A stretch of 64,000 nt of DNA from Billgrantia sulfidoxydans (GCF_017868775.1 NZ_CP053381.1:2790001-2854000); one strand, 5' to 3'. Numbered from the stretch's first letter, positions 52,118-62,938 are shown. The notes: generated by a model from the letters alone, not told the origin. Made by a program: numbers and translations.

Positions 52118-52975
52118 TCAGCGCGCCTCCTTGAGCGACTGGGCGCGGCCATACCAGGCTTTCTTCGCCCCGCCCAACAGGCGCGCCGCCACCGCCGCGG
52201 CCTGCTTCACGCCCACGCCCTCGGCGAGCAGCGCCTCGAGCACGGCGTCGGCTTCCAGGCTGGCGGCGTCCGAACCGTGCCTCGCTTCGGCGCCTGCCAG
52301 CATGATCACGAACTCACCGCGGGACTGATCAGGGTCGTCCTCCATGCGCGTCAGCAGCGCCGCGGCGCTGCCGTCGAGAAAGGTCTCGAACGACTTGGTC
52401 AGTTCCCGGGCCAGGACCAGGTGGCGCTCACCGAGGACCGCCGCGATGTCGGCCAGGGTGTCACGGATGCGGTGGGGCGATTCGTAGAACACCAGCGTCT
52501 CCTGGTTGCTGGCGAGCCGCTCGAGGCGTTGCCGTCGCGCCCCCGCCTTGGCCGGCAGGAAGCCCTGGAACAGGAAACGGTCGGTGGGCAGGCCGGCCGC
52601 GCTGAGCGCAGCCACCAGCGCGCAGGGCCCCGGCACCGGCACGATGCAACGCCCGCGCGCGCGCAGCTCACGCACCAGCACGAAGCCGGGGTCGCTGATC
52701 AGCGGCGTTCCGGCATCGCTGACCAGCGCGATGCTCTCGCCGCGCACCAGCCGCTCGTCGAGCTGATCCACCCGCGCCGCCTCGTTGTGCTCGTGCAGCG
52801 AAAGCATGGGCACCGTAAGCCCGAGGTGGCGCAACAGCCGAACGGTATGGCGGGTATCCTCGGCGGCGATCAGCGACACCTCGCCCAGCAGCCTGGCCGC
52901 CCTGGGGCTCAGATCCTCCAGATTCCCAATCGGCGTGGCGACCACGTACAATGTGCCCAGATCGATGTCAGACAT
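52118..52975 (-). CDS. rsmI: 16S rRNA (cytidine1402-2'-O)-methyltransferase RsmI
   Basis: RsmI methylates the ribose of C1402 in 16S rRNA and belongs to the tetrapyrrole-methylase fold. The 285-residue protein begins GTLYVVATPIGNLEDLSPRA, then has AEDTRHTVRLLRHLG, SDAGTPLISDPGF and FYESPHRI. Start ATG at 52975. It is divergent from lpoA across a 101-base gap that must hold both promoters, the standard rsmI/lpoA arrangement. Confidence 0.97.
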   Translation of the reverse strand: MSDIDLGTLYVVATPIGNLEDLSPRAARLLGEVSLIAAEDTRHTVRLLRHLGLTVPMLSLHEHNEAARVDQLDERLVRGESIALVSDAGTPLISDPGFVLVRELRARGRCIVPVPGPCALVAALSAAGLPTDRFLFQGFLPAKAGARRQRLERLASNQETLVFYESPHRIRDTLADIAAVLGERHLVLARELTKSFETFLDGSAAALLTRMEDDPDQSRGEFVIMLAGAEARHGSDAASLEADAVLEALLAEGVGVKQAAAVAARLLGGAKKAWYGRAQSLKEAR

Positions 52976-53076
52976 GGCGATTCCTCAGGGAGACTGTCGG
53001 GCTTGGCCGAACGTGATTGATGCCGGGCCCAGAGACAGGCCTGTGCCTCTCTGAGCCTGCAGACAAGGAAGGATAC

Positions 53077-54814
53077 ATGCTGAAAACGTCCCGCGGCCTG
53101 CTGGCCACCGTGCTCCTCGCCCTCCTGGTGGCCGGCTGCACCCCCTCCGGCGTCGTCGAGCGCGTGCCCGACGACGACCCCGGCGCCCTGCTCGAACAGG
53201 CCGAGCAGCAAGCCCCCGAGCAGGCCGCGCTCAGCCGACTCGAGGCGGCGGATATCCTAGCACGCCGTGACCGGCGCACCCAGGCGCTGGAGGTCGCTCG
53301 CGAGATCGACGACGCCCGGCTGCCCGCCGAGTACCGCCTGCACTGGGCCATGCTGCTGTCGGAGCTCGGCGAAGCGCTCGAGGACCCCTGGGCCGTGGTC
53401 CAGGCCGGTCAGCTGCTCGATGAGATCGAGGTGCCACGCGACGCCGACCTGATCCTGCGCGAGCGCATGGGCCGCGCCCTGCTGCAGATCGACGAACACC
53501 GCGCCGCAGCCGCCATGCTGATGGACGTGCAGGCACGCACCGACCGGGAAGCGCTCAACGAGCCCATCTGGGCCGCCCTATCGCGCCTCGAGGGCAGCGG
53601 GCTCGCCAGCCTGCGCGAGGGCGCCGACGACCTCACCCGCGGCTGGCTGGAGCTGGCCAGCCTGGTGCGCGAAAGCGACGGCGACATCGAGCGCCTGTTC
53701 GCTCGCCTAGAGTCCTGGCGTGAGCGCAACCCCCGGCATCCAGCGGCCCGCCGCGTGCCCTCCGAGCTGCTGGCACTGCGCGAACTGCGCGGCAAGGAGG
53801 TACGCCACATCGCCGTCTTCCTGCCCGGCAGCGGCCCGCTGGCCGGCGTGGCCGAATCGATTCGAACCGGCATTCGCATCCACCACCTCCACAGCGTCGA
53901 GCGCAACGGCGGCGTACGGCTCTCGTTCCTCGACGCCAGCCAGGGCGACCTCGACGCCCTCTATGCCGAGGCGCGAAACCGCGGCGCCCAGGTGGTGATC
54001 GGCCCGCTCGACAAGGACCAGGTCAGCGAACTCGAGTCCCGCGACAGCGTGCCCTTGCCGACACTGGCGCTGAACTATGGTGCCGGTTCGACGAATCGTG
54101 CCGAAGGGCTGTTCCAGTACGGGCTTTCGGCCGAGGACGAGGCGCGCCAGGTGGCTCGCCGTGCGCGCGAGGATGGCCATCGTCGCAGCGCCCTGATGGT
54201 GCCCAACAACGAGTGGGGCGCCCGGGTCGGCCGCGCCTTCGAGGATGAATGGCGCCAGCGCGATGGCACCATCACCAACGCCATCGCCTACGATCCGCGC
54301 GGCTCGGCGACCGAGAGCACCCGCCGCGTGCTGGCCGGCGGACGCCCCGACATGCTGTTCCTGCTGGCCCTGCCGAGCTACGCCCGCCAGGTGCCGCCGA
54401 CGCTCGATTACTACGATGCGGCGGATCTTCCCATCTACGCCACCTCGCACCTCTACGAAGGGCGCCCCCAGCCACTGCTCGACCACGATCTCGACGAGGT
54501 CAACTTCGTCGATATTCCCTGGCAGATCCCCGACGCCGCCGTTGGCGGGGTGGAAGCACTGCCCTACCTCGCCAGCTTCGAGGAACTTCAGCAGGAAGCC
54601 GATCCCTCCACCTTCCGGCTGATGGCCATGGGCGTCGACGCCTACGAACTGGCGCGACGGCTGCCGCAGTTCCAGCTGCTGCCCGAGAGCGAACTGTTCG
54701 GCGCCACCGGCCTGCTGGTCCCCGGGCACGACGGCCGCATCCAGCGACGGCTGCCCTGGGCGCGCTTCGAGCGCGGCGTGCCGCAGCCCATCCTGACCCT
54801 CGAGCGGCTCGACG

Positions 54815-54831
<17 letters not shown>
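53077..54831 (+). CDS. lpoA: Outer-membrane lipoprotein LpoA, activator of PBP1A
   Basis: LpoA reaches from the outer membrane to stimulate the PBP1A transpeptidase. The 584-residue protein has a lipoprotein signal with lipobox LVAGC (Cys21), an N-terminal helical TPR-like region (about 30-240), then a periplasmic-binding-protein-like domain starting KEVRHIAVFLPGSGPLAGVA and containing VVIGPLDKDQV and LALNYG. ATG at 53077 follows AAGGAAGGA; the frame opening at 53017 adds a segment before the signal peptide and is rejected. It overlaps yraN by 17 bases. Confidence 0.94.
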
Positions 54832-55805
<974 letters not shown>

Positions 55806-55809
55806 TACC

Positions 55810-56388
55810 ATGACCTCAACCAGACTGTTCGCTTGTCTTCTGGCCACCCTGGCACTGGCCCTCGGCGGCTGTACCACCGTCACCGGCGTCACCAACCCCG
55901 GCACCATCGACGAGAACTACGGCAGGCGCACGTTAGGCGCCCAGGTGGAAGACGAGAGCATCGAGACCAAGATCGCCCACAACCTGCGACGCAGCGACGC
56001 CCGTCTCGGCGATGCCCGCATCAACGTCGACAGCTACAACGGCATCGTGCTCCTCACCGGCCAGGTCCCCAGCGAAGAGCTGAAGGAGAAGGCCAATGAA
56101 GTGGCGCGGGAGGTTCGCAACGTACGCGACGTGCACAACGAGCTTTCCGTCGCCGCCAACCTTCCGGCCAGCCAGCGTCTCTCTGACACCTGGATCAATA
56201 CCCGCATCCGCACGACGCTGGCGGCCGACGAGAGCATCGACACCGGCCGGCTGCGTTTCATCACCGAGAACGCTACGGTCTACATCATGGGCATGGTCAC
56301 ACGGGCCGAAGCGGACCGCATCGTCAATGCCGTGGCCGACGTCGGTGGTATCCAGCGTATCGTCAAGGTCTTCGACTACCTCGACTGA
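55810..56388 (+). CDS. dolP: Outer-membrane lipoprotein DolP with two BON domains
   Basis: DolP (YraP) binds anionic phospholipids at the inner face of the outer membrane and supports BAM function and septal amidase regulation. The 192-residue protein has a lipobox LALGGC (Cys21) and two BON domains: about residues 47-112 (DARINVDSYNGIVLLTGQV) and 120-190 (LRFITENATVYIMGMVTRAE). The frame opens at 55777 inside diaA; ATG at 55810, 4 bases after the diaA stop, gives a proper signal peptide. Confidence 0.94.
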   Translation: MTSTRLFACLLATLALALGGCTTVTGVTNPGTIDENYGRRTLGAQVEDESIETKIAHNLRRSDARLGDARINVDSYNGIVLLTGQVPSEELKEKANEVAREVRNVRDVHNELSVAANLPASQRLSDTWINTRIRTTLAADESIDTGRLRFITENATVYIMGMVTRAEADRIVNAVADVGGIQRIVKVFDYLD

Positions 56389-56404
56389 GCGCCCCCCAAC
56401 GCAA

Positions 56405-56440
56405 ACGCAGAACGGCAGGCCTGGGCCTGCCGTTCTGCGT
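56405..56440. terminator. Terminator between convergent dolP and sspB
   Basis: Arms 56405-56420 and 56425-56440 (ACGCAGAACGGCAGGC and its complement) pair perfectly over 16 bp with a CTGG loop. It begins 16 bases after the dolP stop and lies 31 bases from the sspB stop on the other strand. Confidence 0.75.
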
Positions 56441-56471
56441 CTTGGTCGCCGCGAAACCTACGCCTGCCGGG

Positions 56472-56969
56472 CTACTTGATCACTCGCAGCGACGGCCGTT
56501 TCCTGGACGCGGCACCCTTCGCGCCCTTGCCGGTGGGCGATGTCTCGTCGTGTTCGGGTTTCCCGGCGCCTTCTCCGCCCTCTTCGGCACCGCTGTCGAC
56601 GCTGGTCAGCTCGGGCTTTTCGGCGGAGGCGCCCTCCTCCTGTTGCGGTGCCGGCATGGTCGGCTCATGCCCGAAGACCATGCCCACACCGTTCTCCTTG
56701 GCGTAGATCGCGACCAGGGCCGGCATGGGCACGACGACCTGCATGGGCTGCCCACCGAAGCGGGCGTGAAAGCTCACGGCATCGTTCTCGATGCGCAGAT
56801 CGCGCACCGCAGCGGGCCCGACGTTCAGCACGATCTGACCATTCTGCACGAATTGGCGCGGCACGCTGACGCCAGGCTGCTCGGCGTCCACCACGATATA
56901 GGGAGTCTGGTCATTGTCCAGAAGCCACTCGTAGAGGCCTCGGGCCAGATAGGGGCGGCTCGACAACAT
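56472..56969 (-). CDS. sspB: ClpXP specificity-enhancing factor SspB
   Basis: SspB delivers ssrA-tagged and other substrates to ClpXP. The 165-residue protein has the substrate-binding domain in residues 1-105 (RPYLARGLYEWLLDNDQTPY, VRDLRIENDAVSFHARFGG). A flexible Glu/Gly/Ser-rich linker follows, and the tail RPSLRVIK is the ClpX-binding XB motif. It lies 49 bases after sspA on the minus strand, the usual sspAB pair. ATG at 56969. Confidence 0.96.
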   Translation of the reverse strand: MLSSRPYLARGLYEWLLDNDQTPYIVVDAEQPGVSVPRQFVQNGQIVLNVGPAAVRDLRIENDAVSFHARFGGQPMQVVVPMPALVAIYAKENGVGMVFGHEPTMPAPQQEEGASAEKPELTSVDSGAEEGGEGAGKPEHDETSPTGKGAKGAASRKRPSLRVIK

Positions 56970-57018
56970 GGCGTTCTGCCCTCCAGTCTGTCGGCGTCGG
57001 GCAAGCCCGACGCCTGGT

Positions 57019-57645
57019 TCAGGCGCGCATCTCGCGCTCGTTCTCGCTCAGCGACGACACGAAGGATTCCCGTTCGAACAGGCGCTCCATGTAGGCAACG
57101 AGCGGCTTGACCTGCTTCTCCGGAAGCTCGATGCCCAGCACCGGGAGACGCCAGAGTATCGGCGCGATACAGCAGTCTACCAGCGAGAATTCCTCGCTCA
57201 TGAAGAACGGCACGTCCTCGAAGATCGGCGAGATGCCGATGAGGCTTTCACGCAGCTCCTTGCGTGCCTTCTCCACCTCCTTCTTGCTGCCGCTCTCGAT
57301 CTGTTCGACCAGCGGGCACCACTCCCGCTCGATGCGATGCATCCAGAGCCGGCTCTGCGCCCGTGCGACGGGGTACACCGGCAGCAGCGGCGGATGGGGG
57401 AAGCGCTCGTCCAGGTACTCCATCATGACCTTGGACTCATAGAGCGCCAGATCGCGATCGACCAGGGTCGGCACGCTGTTGTAGGGGTTCAGGTCGGCAA
57501 GCTCTTCGGGACGTTGGTCGCCATTGACCTCGACGATATCGACCGCCACGCCCTTCTCGGCGAGCACGATACGTACGCGATGACTGAAGTGGTCATCGCC
57601 TCCCGAGTAGAAGATCATCGACGACCGCTTGGCCACTACACCCAT
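57019..57645 (-). CDS. sspA: Stringent starvation protein A
   Basis: SspA binds RNA polymerase with a GST-like fold and modulates transcription in stationary phase and acid stress. The 208-residue protein has [20 protein letters not shown] near residues 10-29 and the RNA polymerase-binding surface [20 protein letters not shown] (about 80-99), where the PHP segment is the functional one in E. coli. ATG at 57645. It lies downstream of petC on the same strand, with a terminator hairpin between them, so it probably has its own promoter. Confidence 0.96.
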   Translation of the reverse strand: MGVVAKRSSMIFYSGGDDHFSHRVRIVLAEKGVAVDIVEVNGDQRPEELADLNPYNSVPTLVDRDLALYESKVMMEYLDERFPHPPLLPVYPVARAQSRLWMHRIEREWCPLVEQIESGSKKEVEKARKELRESLIGISPIFEDVPFFMSEEFSLVDCCIAPILWRLPVLGIELPEKQVKPLVAYMERLFERESFVSSLSENEREMRA

Positions 57646-57730
57646 GTAACAATCCTCGCATCAATTCGAACCAGCATGATAGCACGCACCCAACTGCGGG
57701 GGTGGCGTGCTCTCGAACTCGGAACAATAC

Positions 57731-57768
57731 GCAGGGGGCGCATGGCACGATGGCCATACGCCCCCTGC
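57731..57768 (-). terminator. Terminator downstream of petABC
   Basis: Arms 57731-57746 and 57753-57768 form a 16-bp stem with one mismatch (GCAGGGGGCG paired with CGCCCCCTGC at the base). It lies 26 bases beyond the petC stop on the minus strand, before sspA. Confidence 0.6.
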
Positions 57769-57793
57769 GGCACGACCTACCGATTCGAGCGAA

Positions 57794-58561
57794 TCAGTGG
57801 ATGTCGCGCCAGTACTCACGCTTCAGCAGGTACGCCAACACGCCGAAAATGAAGATGAAGATCAGCACCTTCGGCCCCAGCGCCTGCGCATGCAGCTTGG
57901 TCGGTTCGCCGACGTAGGCCAGGAAGTTGGTCAGATCGTAGACCGCCTCCTCGAACTCCTCCGGCTCCATGGCGCCGGGCTGCGTCACCTGCAGCACCTC
58001 GCAGGACTGGTACTTGCCGGTGAGCGGATCGAGCTCCGCCCCATGGACGGGACGATCCGTCTCGGCACAGACCTTCTCCTGCACGCCCTGCAGCGGCTCC
58101 AGCACGTTGGGCATCGCGACCAGATCGAACACGTCGTTGTTGACCCCATTGGGACGCTCGGGGTCACGGTAGAAGGTCAGCAGGTACGAGTAGATCCAGT
58201 CGGTGCCACGCAGCCGCGCCTCGAGGGTGAGGTCGGGCGGGGGCGCGCCGAACCAGCTCTCGCCGTCCTCGCTGCTCATGGCGTTGTTCATCTGGTCGTT
58301 GTAGGCCAGGGACGAAGAGAAGATCAGGTTCTCCTCGATGAGCTCCTGCGGAACGTCGAGGTCCTCGGCGGCACGAGCGAAGCGCTGATGCTCGAGCGAA
58401 TGACACCCCATGCAGTAGTTGACGAAGAGCTTCATGCCCCGCTGCAACGACGGCTTGTCTTGGAGATCCGGCGTCATCGAGTACGGCACGCTCTCGCCAC
58501 CCGCCGCCATCGCGGTGAAGGGCACCAGCACGAAGAGCAGTGCGAACAGTTGCTTTTTCAT
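57794..58561 (-). CDS. petC: Cytochrome c1 of the bc1 complex
   Basis: Carries electrons from the Rieske centre to cytochrome c. The 255-residue protein has a signal peptide (residues 1-20, AMA), the heme c site CMGCH (Cys50, Cys53, His54), the axial Met in VAMPNVLEPL, and a C-terminal anchoring helix (about 228-246). ATG at 58561 overlaps the petB stop by one base (TAATG). The longer frame to 58654 overlaps petB and is rejected. Its hydrophilic surface is strongly acidic, fitting a halophile. Confidence 0.97.
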   Translation of the reverse strand: MKKQLFALLFVLVPFTAMAAGGESVPYSMTPDLQDKPSLQRGMKLFVNYCMGCHSLEHQRFARAAEDLDVPQELIEENLIFSSSLAYNDQMNNAMSSEDGESWFGAPPPDLTLEARLRGTDWIYSYLLTFYRDPERPNGVNNDVFDLVAMPNVLEPLQGVQEKVCAETDRPVHGAELDPLTGKYQSCEVLQVTQPGAMEPEEFEEAVYDLTNFLAYVGEPTKLHAQALGPKVLIFIFIFGVLAYLLKREYWRDIH

Positions 58562-59820
58562 TAGCCAGTCACCCTCTCCGGAATGGGTTTGGTCTTCTCC
58601 ATCCTGGTGTAGAACGGCATCAGCAGGAAGAAGGCGAAGTAGACCGCCGTGCAAACCTGCGCCAGCACGGTACGACCGTCAGTCGCCGGCAGCACGCCCA
58701 GCACGCCGAGGATCACGAAGCTGATGGCGAACAGCGCCAGCATCACCTTGGAGATCCAGCCCTTGTAGCGCATGGAGTTCACCGGGCTGCGGTCGAGCCA
58801 GGGCAGCACGAACAGCACCGCGATGGCCGCGCCCATGAACACGACGCCGAGGAACTTGGCATCCAGCCCGAAGATCGAGAAGGTGATGGCGCGCAAGATG
58901 GCGTAGAAGGGCGTGAAGTACCACACCGGTGCGATATGGTCCGGCGTCTTCAACGGGTTGGCCGGCTCGAAATTGGGCTTCTCGAGGAAATAGCCGCCGC
59001 CCTCGGGGAAGTAGAACACCACCGCGCAGAACACGAACAGGAACACGGCCACGCCGAACACATCCTTGACGGTGTAGTACGGATGGAAGGGAATGCCATC
59101 GATCGGCTTGCCGGTCTCGTCCTTCTTGGCCTTGATGTCGATGCCGTCCGGATTGTTGGAACCGACCTCATGCAGGGCGATGAGGTGGAGCACCACCAGG
59201 GCCAGGATCACGATGGGCAGCGCCACCACGTGCAGGGCGAAGAAGCGGTTGAGCGTGATGCCGGAGATCAGGTAGTCACCGCGCACCCACTGAGCCAGGT
59301 CCGGGCCGATGCCGGGGATCGCAGAGAACAGCGAGATGATCACCTGGGCGCCCCAGTAGGACATCTGCCCCCAGGGCAGCAGGTAACCCATGAAGGCCTC
59401 GGCCATCAGCGCCAGGTAGATCGCCATGCCGAAGATCCACACCAGCTCGCGAGGCGCCTTGTAGGAGCCGTAGAGCAGGCCGCGGAACATGTGCAGATAG
59501 ACCACCACGAAGAACGCGGAAGCGCCGGTGGAATGCAGGTAGCGGATCAGCCATCCCCACTCCACGTCGCGCATGATGTATTCGACGGAGGCGAAGGCAC
59601 CCTCGGCGGAAGGGTTGTAGCTCATGGTCAGCCAGACGCCGGTGAGAATCTGGTTGACCAGCACCAGCAGGGCGAGTGAGCCGAAGAAGTACCAGACGTT
59701 GAAGTTCTTGGGCGCGTAATACTTGGAGAGATGGTCCTGCCACATCTGGGTGGCGGGGAAGCGGTCGTCCACCCAGCGCATGAATCCGCTCTCTGCCTTG
59801 GCACGGTTCGGATTACCCAT
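58561..59820 (-). CDS. petB: Cytochrome b of the bc1 complex
   Basis: The integral membrane subunit that oxidises ubiquinol and carries hemes bL and bH. The 419-residue protein has eight or so helices, heme-ligand histidines in RYLHSTGASAFFVVVYLHMF and in LNRFFALHVVALPIVILAL, and the quinol-site PEGGGYFLEKPNFEPANPL-type loop (the PEWY motif is not in its canonical form in what I read). It overlaps petA and petC by one base on each side. ATG at 59820. Confidence 0.95.
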   Translation of the reverse strand: MGNPNRAKAESGFMRWVDDRFPATQMWQDHLSKYYAPKNFNVWYFFGSLALLVLVNQILTGVWLTMSYNPSAEGAFASVEYIMRDVEWGWLIRYLHSTGASAFFVVVYLHMFRGLLYGSYKAPRELVWIFGMAIYLALMAEAFMGYLLPWGQMSYWGAQVIISLFSAIPGIGPDLAQWVRGDYLISGITLNRFFALHVVALPIVILALVVLHLIALHEVGSNNPDGIDIKAKKDETGKPIDGIPFHPYYTVKDVFGVAVFLFVFCAVVFYFPEGGGYFLEKPNFEPANPLKTPDHIAPVWYFTPFYAILRAITFSIFGLDAKFLGVVFMGAAIAVLFVLPWLDRSPVNSMRYKGWISKVMLALFAISFVILGVLGVLPATDGRTVLAQVCTAVYFAFFLLMPFYTRMEKTKPIPERVTG

Positions 59821-60419
59821 CAGGCAGCCTCCTCATCTTCGCCGACGACGATCACGCTGTCGCTTTCAAAGCGATACGGCGGCACCTCGAGATTGGTCGG
59901 CGCCGGTACGTTGCGAAACACGCGGCCCGCCAGGTCGAAACGCGAGCCGTGGCAGGGGCAGAAGAAACCGCCCGGCCAGTCGTCCGTCCCCACCCCTTCG
60001 GCGTTCGGCTCGGGGCGGAACAGCGGCGAGCAACCCAGATGGGTACAGATACCGATCAGCACGCCGATCTCGGGCTTGATCGAGCGCAGCGGACCGCTGA
60101 CGTAGCTCGGCTGCTGCGGCTCATTTGACTCGGGGTCGGCCAGACGGGAGGGATCGAAGCTTTCGGTGCGCTCGATCATGTCGGAGGTACGCCGGATGAC
60201 CCAGACTGGCCTTCCGCGCCATTCGACGGTCATGCGCTGTCCCGGCTCGAGCTTCGAGACGTCCGCCGTCACTGGCGCCCCTGCCGCCCTTGCCCTGGCA
60301 CTCGGCTGCCAGGAAGCCACAAAGGGAACTGCCACTCCCACGGCCCCCACCGCCCCTACGACGGTGGTAGCCCCAAGGAGGAGACGGCGCCGCCCTTTGT
60401 TCACGCCGTTGTCTGCCAT
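59820..60419 (-). CDS. petA: Rieske iron-sulfur subunit of the bc1 complex
   Basis: The 199-residue subunit carries the [2Fe-2S] centre that takes electrons from ubiquinol. A twin-arginine type N-terminus (KGRRRLLLGATTVVGAVG) doubles as membrane anchor. Cluster ligands are in CTHLGCSP (Cys125, His127, with Cys130 for the disulfide) and CPCHGSRFD (Cys154, Cys156, His157). ATG at 60419. It is first in petABC. Confidence 0.98.
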   Translation of the reverse strand: MADNGVNKGRRRLLLGATTVVGAVGAVGVAVPFVASWQPSARARAAGAPVTADVSKLEPGQRMTVEWRGRPVWVIRRTSDMIERTESFDPSRLADPESNEPQQPSYVSGPLRSIKPEIGVLIGICTHLGCSPLFRPEPNAEGVGTDDWPGGFFCPCHGSRFDLAGRVFRNVPAPTNLEVPPYRFESDSVIVVGEDEEAA

Positions 60420-60497
60420 TTTCTGGTTTCTCCCATCAGCTTACCCGTTGATCCCGCACGGAATGAGTTCCGCGACCACGGATACCAAATCCGCCAT

Positions 60498-60526
60498 ATC
60501 TTAAGGAATCGCACCGCTTGGTACAA
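60498..60526 (-). promoter_or_regulatory. Candidate promoter of petABC
   Basis: On the minus strand TTGTAC (complement of 60521-60526) and TAAGAT (complement of 60498-60503) are 17 bases apart. It lies about 80 bases before the petA ATG and after the rpsI terminator. Confidence 0.5.
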
Positions 60527-60582
60527 GACGAAACAGTCCTGACCAAGGTGGAATTCGACCTGCAATTGCTTGAAATAAAAAT

Positions 60583-60612
60583 AAAAAAACCCGGGCAAAC
60601 GCCCGGGTTTTT
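60583..60612 (-). terminator. Rho-independent terminator of rplM-rpsI
   Basis: Arms 60585-60596 and 60601-60612 form a 12-bp stem (AAAAACCCGGGC) with a 4-base loop. On the minus strand it is followed by a T-rich tract, a canonical intrinsic terminator 18 bases past the rpsI stop. Confidence 0.92.
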
Positions 60613-60630
60613 GTTTCGTTCTGGACGCAA

Positions 60631-61020
60631 TCAGCGCTTGGAGAACTGCGGACGGCGACGCGCCTTGCGCAGGCCGACCTTCTTGCGCTCCACCTGACGT
60701 GCATCGCGAGTGACGTAGCCAGCGGCGCGCAGCGCCGGACGAAAGTCCTCGTTGTACTCCATCAGGGCGCGGGTGATACCGTGACGAATGGCGCCCGCCT
60801 GAGCGGAACCGCCGCCGCCCTTGACGGTGACATAGACGTCGAACTGCCCGGTCGTCTCGGTCAGTTCGAGCGGCTGGCGAACCACCATGCGGCCGGTAAC
60901 GCGACCGAAATACTGATCCAGGTCACGGTTGTTGACGGTAATCTTGCCGGTGCCCGGCTTGAGGAAGACACGGGCTGTCGATGTCTTGCGGCGCCCGGTA
61001 CCGTAATACTGCTGTGCCAT
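60631..61020 (-). CDS. rpsI: 30S ribosomal protein S9
   Basis: The 129-residue protein has the S9 start [16 protein letters not shown], the central [19 protein letters not shown], and the C-terminal [18 protein letters not shown], whose last Arg contacts the P-site tRNA anticodon. It follows rplM by 13 bases in the conserved two-gene operon and ends at a strong terminator. ATG at 61020. Confidence 0.99.
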   Translation of the reverse strand: MAQQYYGTGRRKTSTARVFLKPGTGKITVNNRDLDQYFGRVTGRMVVRQPLELTETTGQFDVYVTVKGGGGSAQAGAIRHGITRALMEYNEDFRPALRAAGYVTRDARQVERKKVGLRKARRRPQFSKR

Positions 61021-61033
61021 GGTGATGATCCCC

Positions 61034-61462
61034 TCAGATGTTCAGTTCTTGCGGCTGCTGGGCGGCGTGCGGATGTTCGGCGCCGGCGTAGACCTTGAGC
61101 TTGGAGTACATGGCGCGCCCCAGCGGCCCCTTCGGCAGCATGCCCTTGACGGCAGACTCGATCACGCGCTCGGGTGCATGCGCGATCATCTTCTCGAAAT
61201 TCATGGAGCGAAGACCGCCCGGGTAGCCGGTGTGGCGATAGTAGGTCTTGGCCTTGGCCTTGTTGCCGGTGACCCGCACCTTCTCGGCGTTGATCACGAC
61301 GATGTAGTCGCCGGTATCGACATGAGGGGTGAACTCGGGCTTGTGCTTGCCGCGCAGGCGACGTGCAATTTCGGTGGCCAGACGGCCGAGCGTCTTGTCC
61401 GCCGCGTCGACGACATACCAGTCGCGCTGCACGCTCTGCGGCTTAGCAGTGAACGTTTTCAT
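61034..61462 (-). CDS. rplM: 50S ribosomal protein L13
   Basis: The 142-residue protein has [19 protein letters not shown] at the start and [17 protein letters not shown] in the middle, as in E. coli L13. ATG at 61462; the frame to 61528 is leader sequence. In E. coli L13 represses its own operon through the leader. Here about 115 bases of leader follow a -10-like TAGAAT (complement of 61586-61591), and a short palindrome (CGCTCACTGAGCG) lies in it, but I cannot claim a binding site. Confidence 0.98.
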   Translation of the reverse strand: MKTFTAKPQSVQRDWYVVDAADKTLGRLATEIARRLRGKHKPEFTPHVDTGDYIVVINAEKVRVTGNKAKAKTYYRHTGYPGGLRSMNFEKMIAHAPERVIESAVKGMLPKGPLGRAMYSKLKVYAGAEHPHAAQQPQELNI

Positions 61463-61585
61463 GGAGAAATCACCACAAGATCTATCAAGTGCATTGGACC
61501 CCGTGCGCCGCGGCGCCACCGGGATCATCCCTATTTTTCTTGGTTGCCGCGCTCAGTGAGCGGCGACAACGGTCGAGGAGCGCGT

Positions 61586-61591
61586 ATTCTA
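61586..61591 (-). promoter_or_regulatory. Candidate -10 of rplM-rpsI
   Basis: The minus strand reads TAGAAT. At 17 bases spacing the -35 region is TTATCC, a poor match, so the call rests on the -10 and its location between zapE and rplM. Confidence 0.35.
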
Positions 61592-61632
61592 CATGAACTG
61601 CGCGCTCGGGATAAAGCCCTATCTGGCTGCCG

Positions 61633-62817
61633 TCATGGCTTGTGGGGCAGGCCAAGATACTCGTGCGACTGCATCTCCTGCAGTCGCGACAGGGTGCGCT
61701 GAAACTCGAACGCGAGCCGGCCGTCGGCATACAGCGCCTCCGCCGGTGCCTCGGCCGACATCAGCAGCTTGACGCCGCGATCGTAGAACTCGTCGACCAT
61801 GTTGATGAAGCGGCGCGCCTGATCGTCGGTCGCCGCCCCCATCCGGGTCACGTTGGAGACCAGCACGGTGTGGAATTCGCGGGCCAGCTCGATGTAGTCG
61901 TTCTGGCTGCGCGGCCCGTCGCACAGTTCGCGGAACTCGAACCACACCACGTCGTCGTGCAGGCGCCGCGCTCGCAACACGCGGTGATTGATCTCGATCG
62001 GCACCTCGGCCTCGCCCTCGTGCCTGGCGATTTCGCGAAAGCTGCGCTCGAGCTCACGCTCGGCGGCCGCGTCGAGGGGCGCATGGAAGATCTCGGCCCG
62101 CTGCAGGGCGCGCAGACGATAGTCGATCCCCGAGTCGACGTTGACCACGCGGCAGTGCCGCTTGAGCAGGTCGATGGCGGGCAGGAAACGGGCGCGCTGC
62201 AGGCCGTCCTTGTACAGCTCGTCGGGCACGATGTTCGAGGTCGCCACCAGCACCACGCCGCGCTCGAACAGCGCCTCGAGCAGGTTGGCGAGAATCATGG
62301 CATCGGTGATGTCCTTGACGAAGAACTCGTCGAAGCAGATCACCCGCGCCTCGGCGGCGAATTTCCCGGCGATCAGCGTCAGCGGGTTCTTCTCGCCCTT
62401 GTAGTGCTCCAGCTCGTTGTGCACCCGCTGCATGAAGCGATGGAAATGGGTGCGCATCTTGTCGGGGAATGGCAGGGACTCATGGAAGGTGTCGACGAGA
62501 TAGGTCTTGCCACGCCCCACCCCGCCCCAGAAATAGAGCCCCTGGATCGCCGGCAAGGCCGGCTCCTCGCCCCCCTTGTCGCGCTTGCCGAACAACCCCG
62601 CCACCCGGGACTTGAGCCCGCGCCCGGTGGTTACCGCCCGGGGCTCGGTCCGCGGCGAGGCCACGAGCTGGTCGTAGAGACGCTGCAGGTGCTCCACGGC
62701 CTGCTCCTGGGCAGGGTCGTAGTGAAAGTCGTCGCGCTCGAGGTCGGCCCGGTAGCGTGCCAGCGGCGTGCCGGCACCGGCCGAACGGGGCCCCGCAGAG
62801 GTCACGGTCGCGCACAT
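61633..62817 (-). CDS. zapE: Cell division ATPase ZapE (AFG1 family)
   Basis: ZapE is an AAA+-like ATPase that associates with the Z-ring and destabilises FtsZ polymers; it also helps under low oxygen in E. coli. The 394-residue protein has Walker A GGVGRGKTYLVD (about residues 98-109), Walker B VICFDEFFVKDITDA (about 159-173) and the sensor VLVATSNIVPDELYKDGLQR. ATG at 62817. It is divergent from zapG and upstream of rplM, the usual setting. Confidence 0.96.
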   Translation of the reverse strand: MCATVTSAGPRSAGAGTPLARYRADLERDDFHYDPAQEQAVEHLQRLYDQLVASPRTEPRAVTTGRGLKSRVAGLFGKRDKGGEEPALPAIQGLYFWGGVGRGKTYLVDTFHESLPFPDKMRTHFHRFMQRVHNELEHYKGEKNPLTLIAGKFAAEARVICFDEFFVKDITDAMILANLLEALFERGVVLVATSNIVPDELYKDGLQRARFLPAIDLLKRHCRVVNVDSGIDYRLRALQRAEIFHAPLDAAAERELERSFREIARHEGEAEVPIEINHRVLRARRLHDDVVWFEFRELCDGPRSQNDYIELAREFHTVLVSNVTRMGAATDDQARRFINMVDEFYDRGVKLLMSAEAPAEALYADGRLAFEFQRTLSRLQEMQSHEYLGLPHKP

Positions 62818-62863
62818 GGAAGTTTCCTTGCTGGATCATGGCTCGCATCGTTGCAGGCCCCGC

Positions 62864-62869
62864 ATTATA
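62864..62869 (-). promoter_or_regulatory. Candidate -10 of zapE
   Basis: The minus strand reads TATAAT, 47 bases before the zapE ATG. No good -35 is visible at the normal distance. Confidence 0.4.
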
Positions 62870-62907
62870 CGCATCCCGAGCGCGGCGCGCAGAAAAATGG
62901 CCGATCG

Positions 62908-62938
62908 TTGACCCGCCGACGGCCAACGCTTCTATAAT
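62908..62938 (+). promoter_or_regulatory. Candidate promoter of zapG
   Basis: TTGACC (62908-62913) and a perfect TATAAT (62933-62938) are 19 bases apart, slightly longer than ideal. It lies 70 bases before the chosen zapG GTG start. Confidence 0.5.
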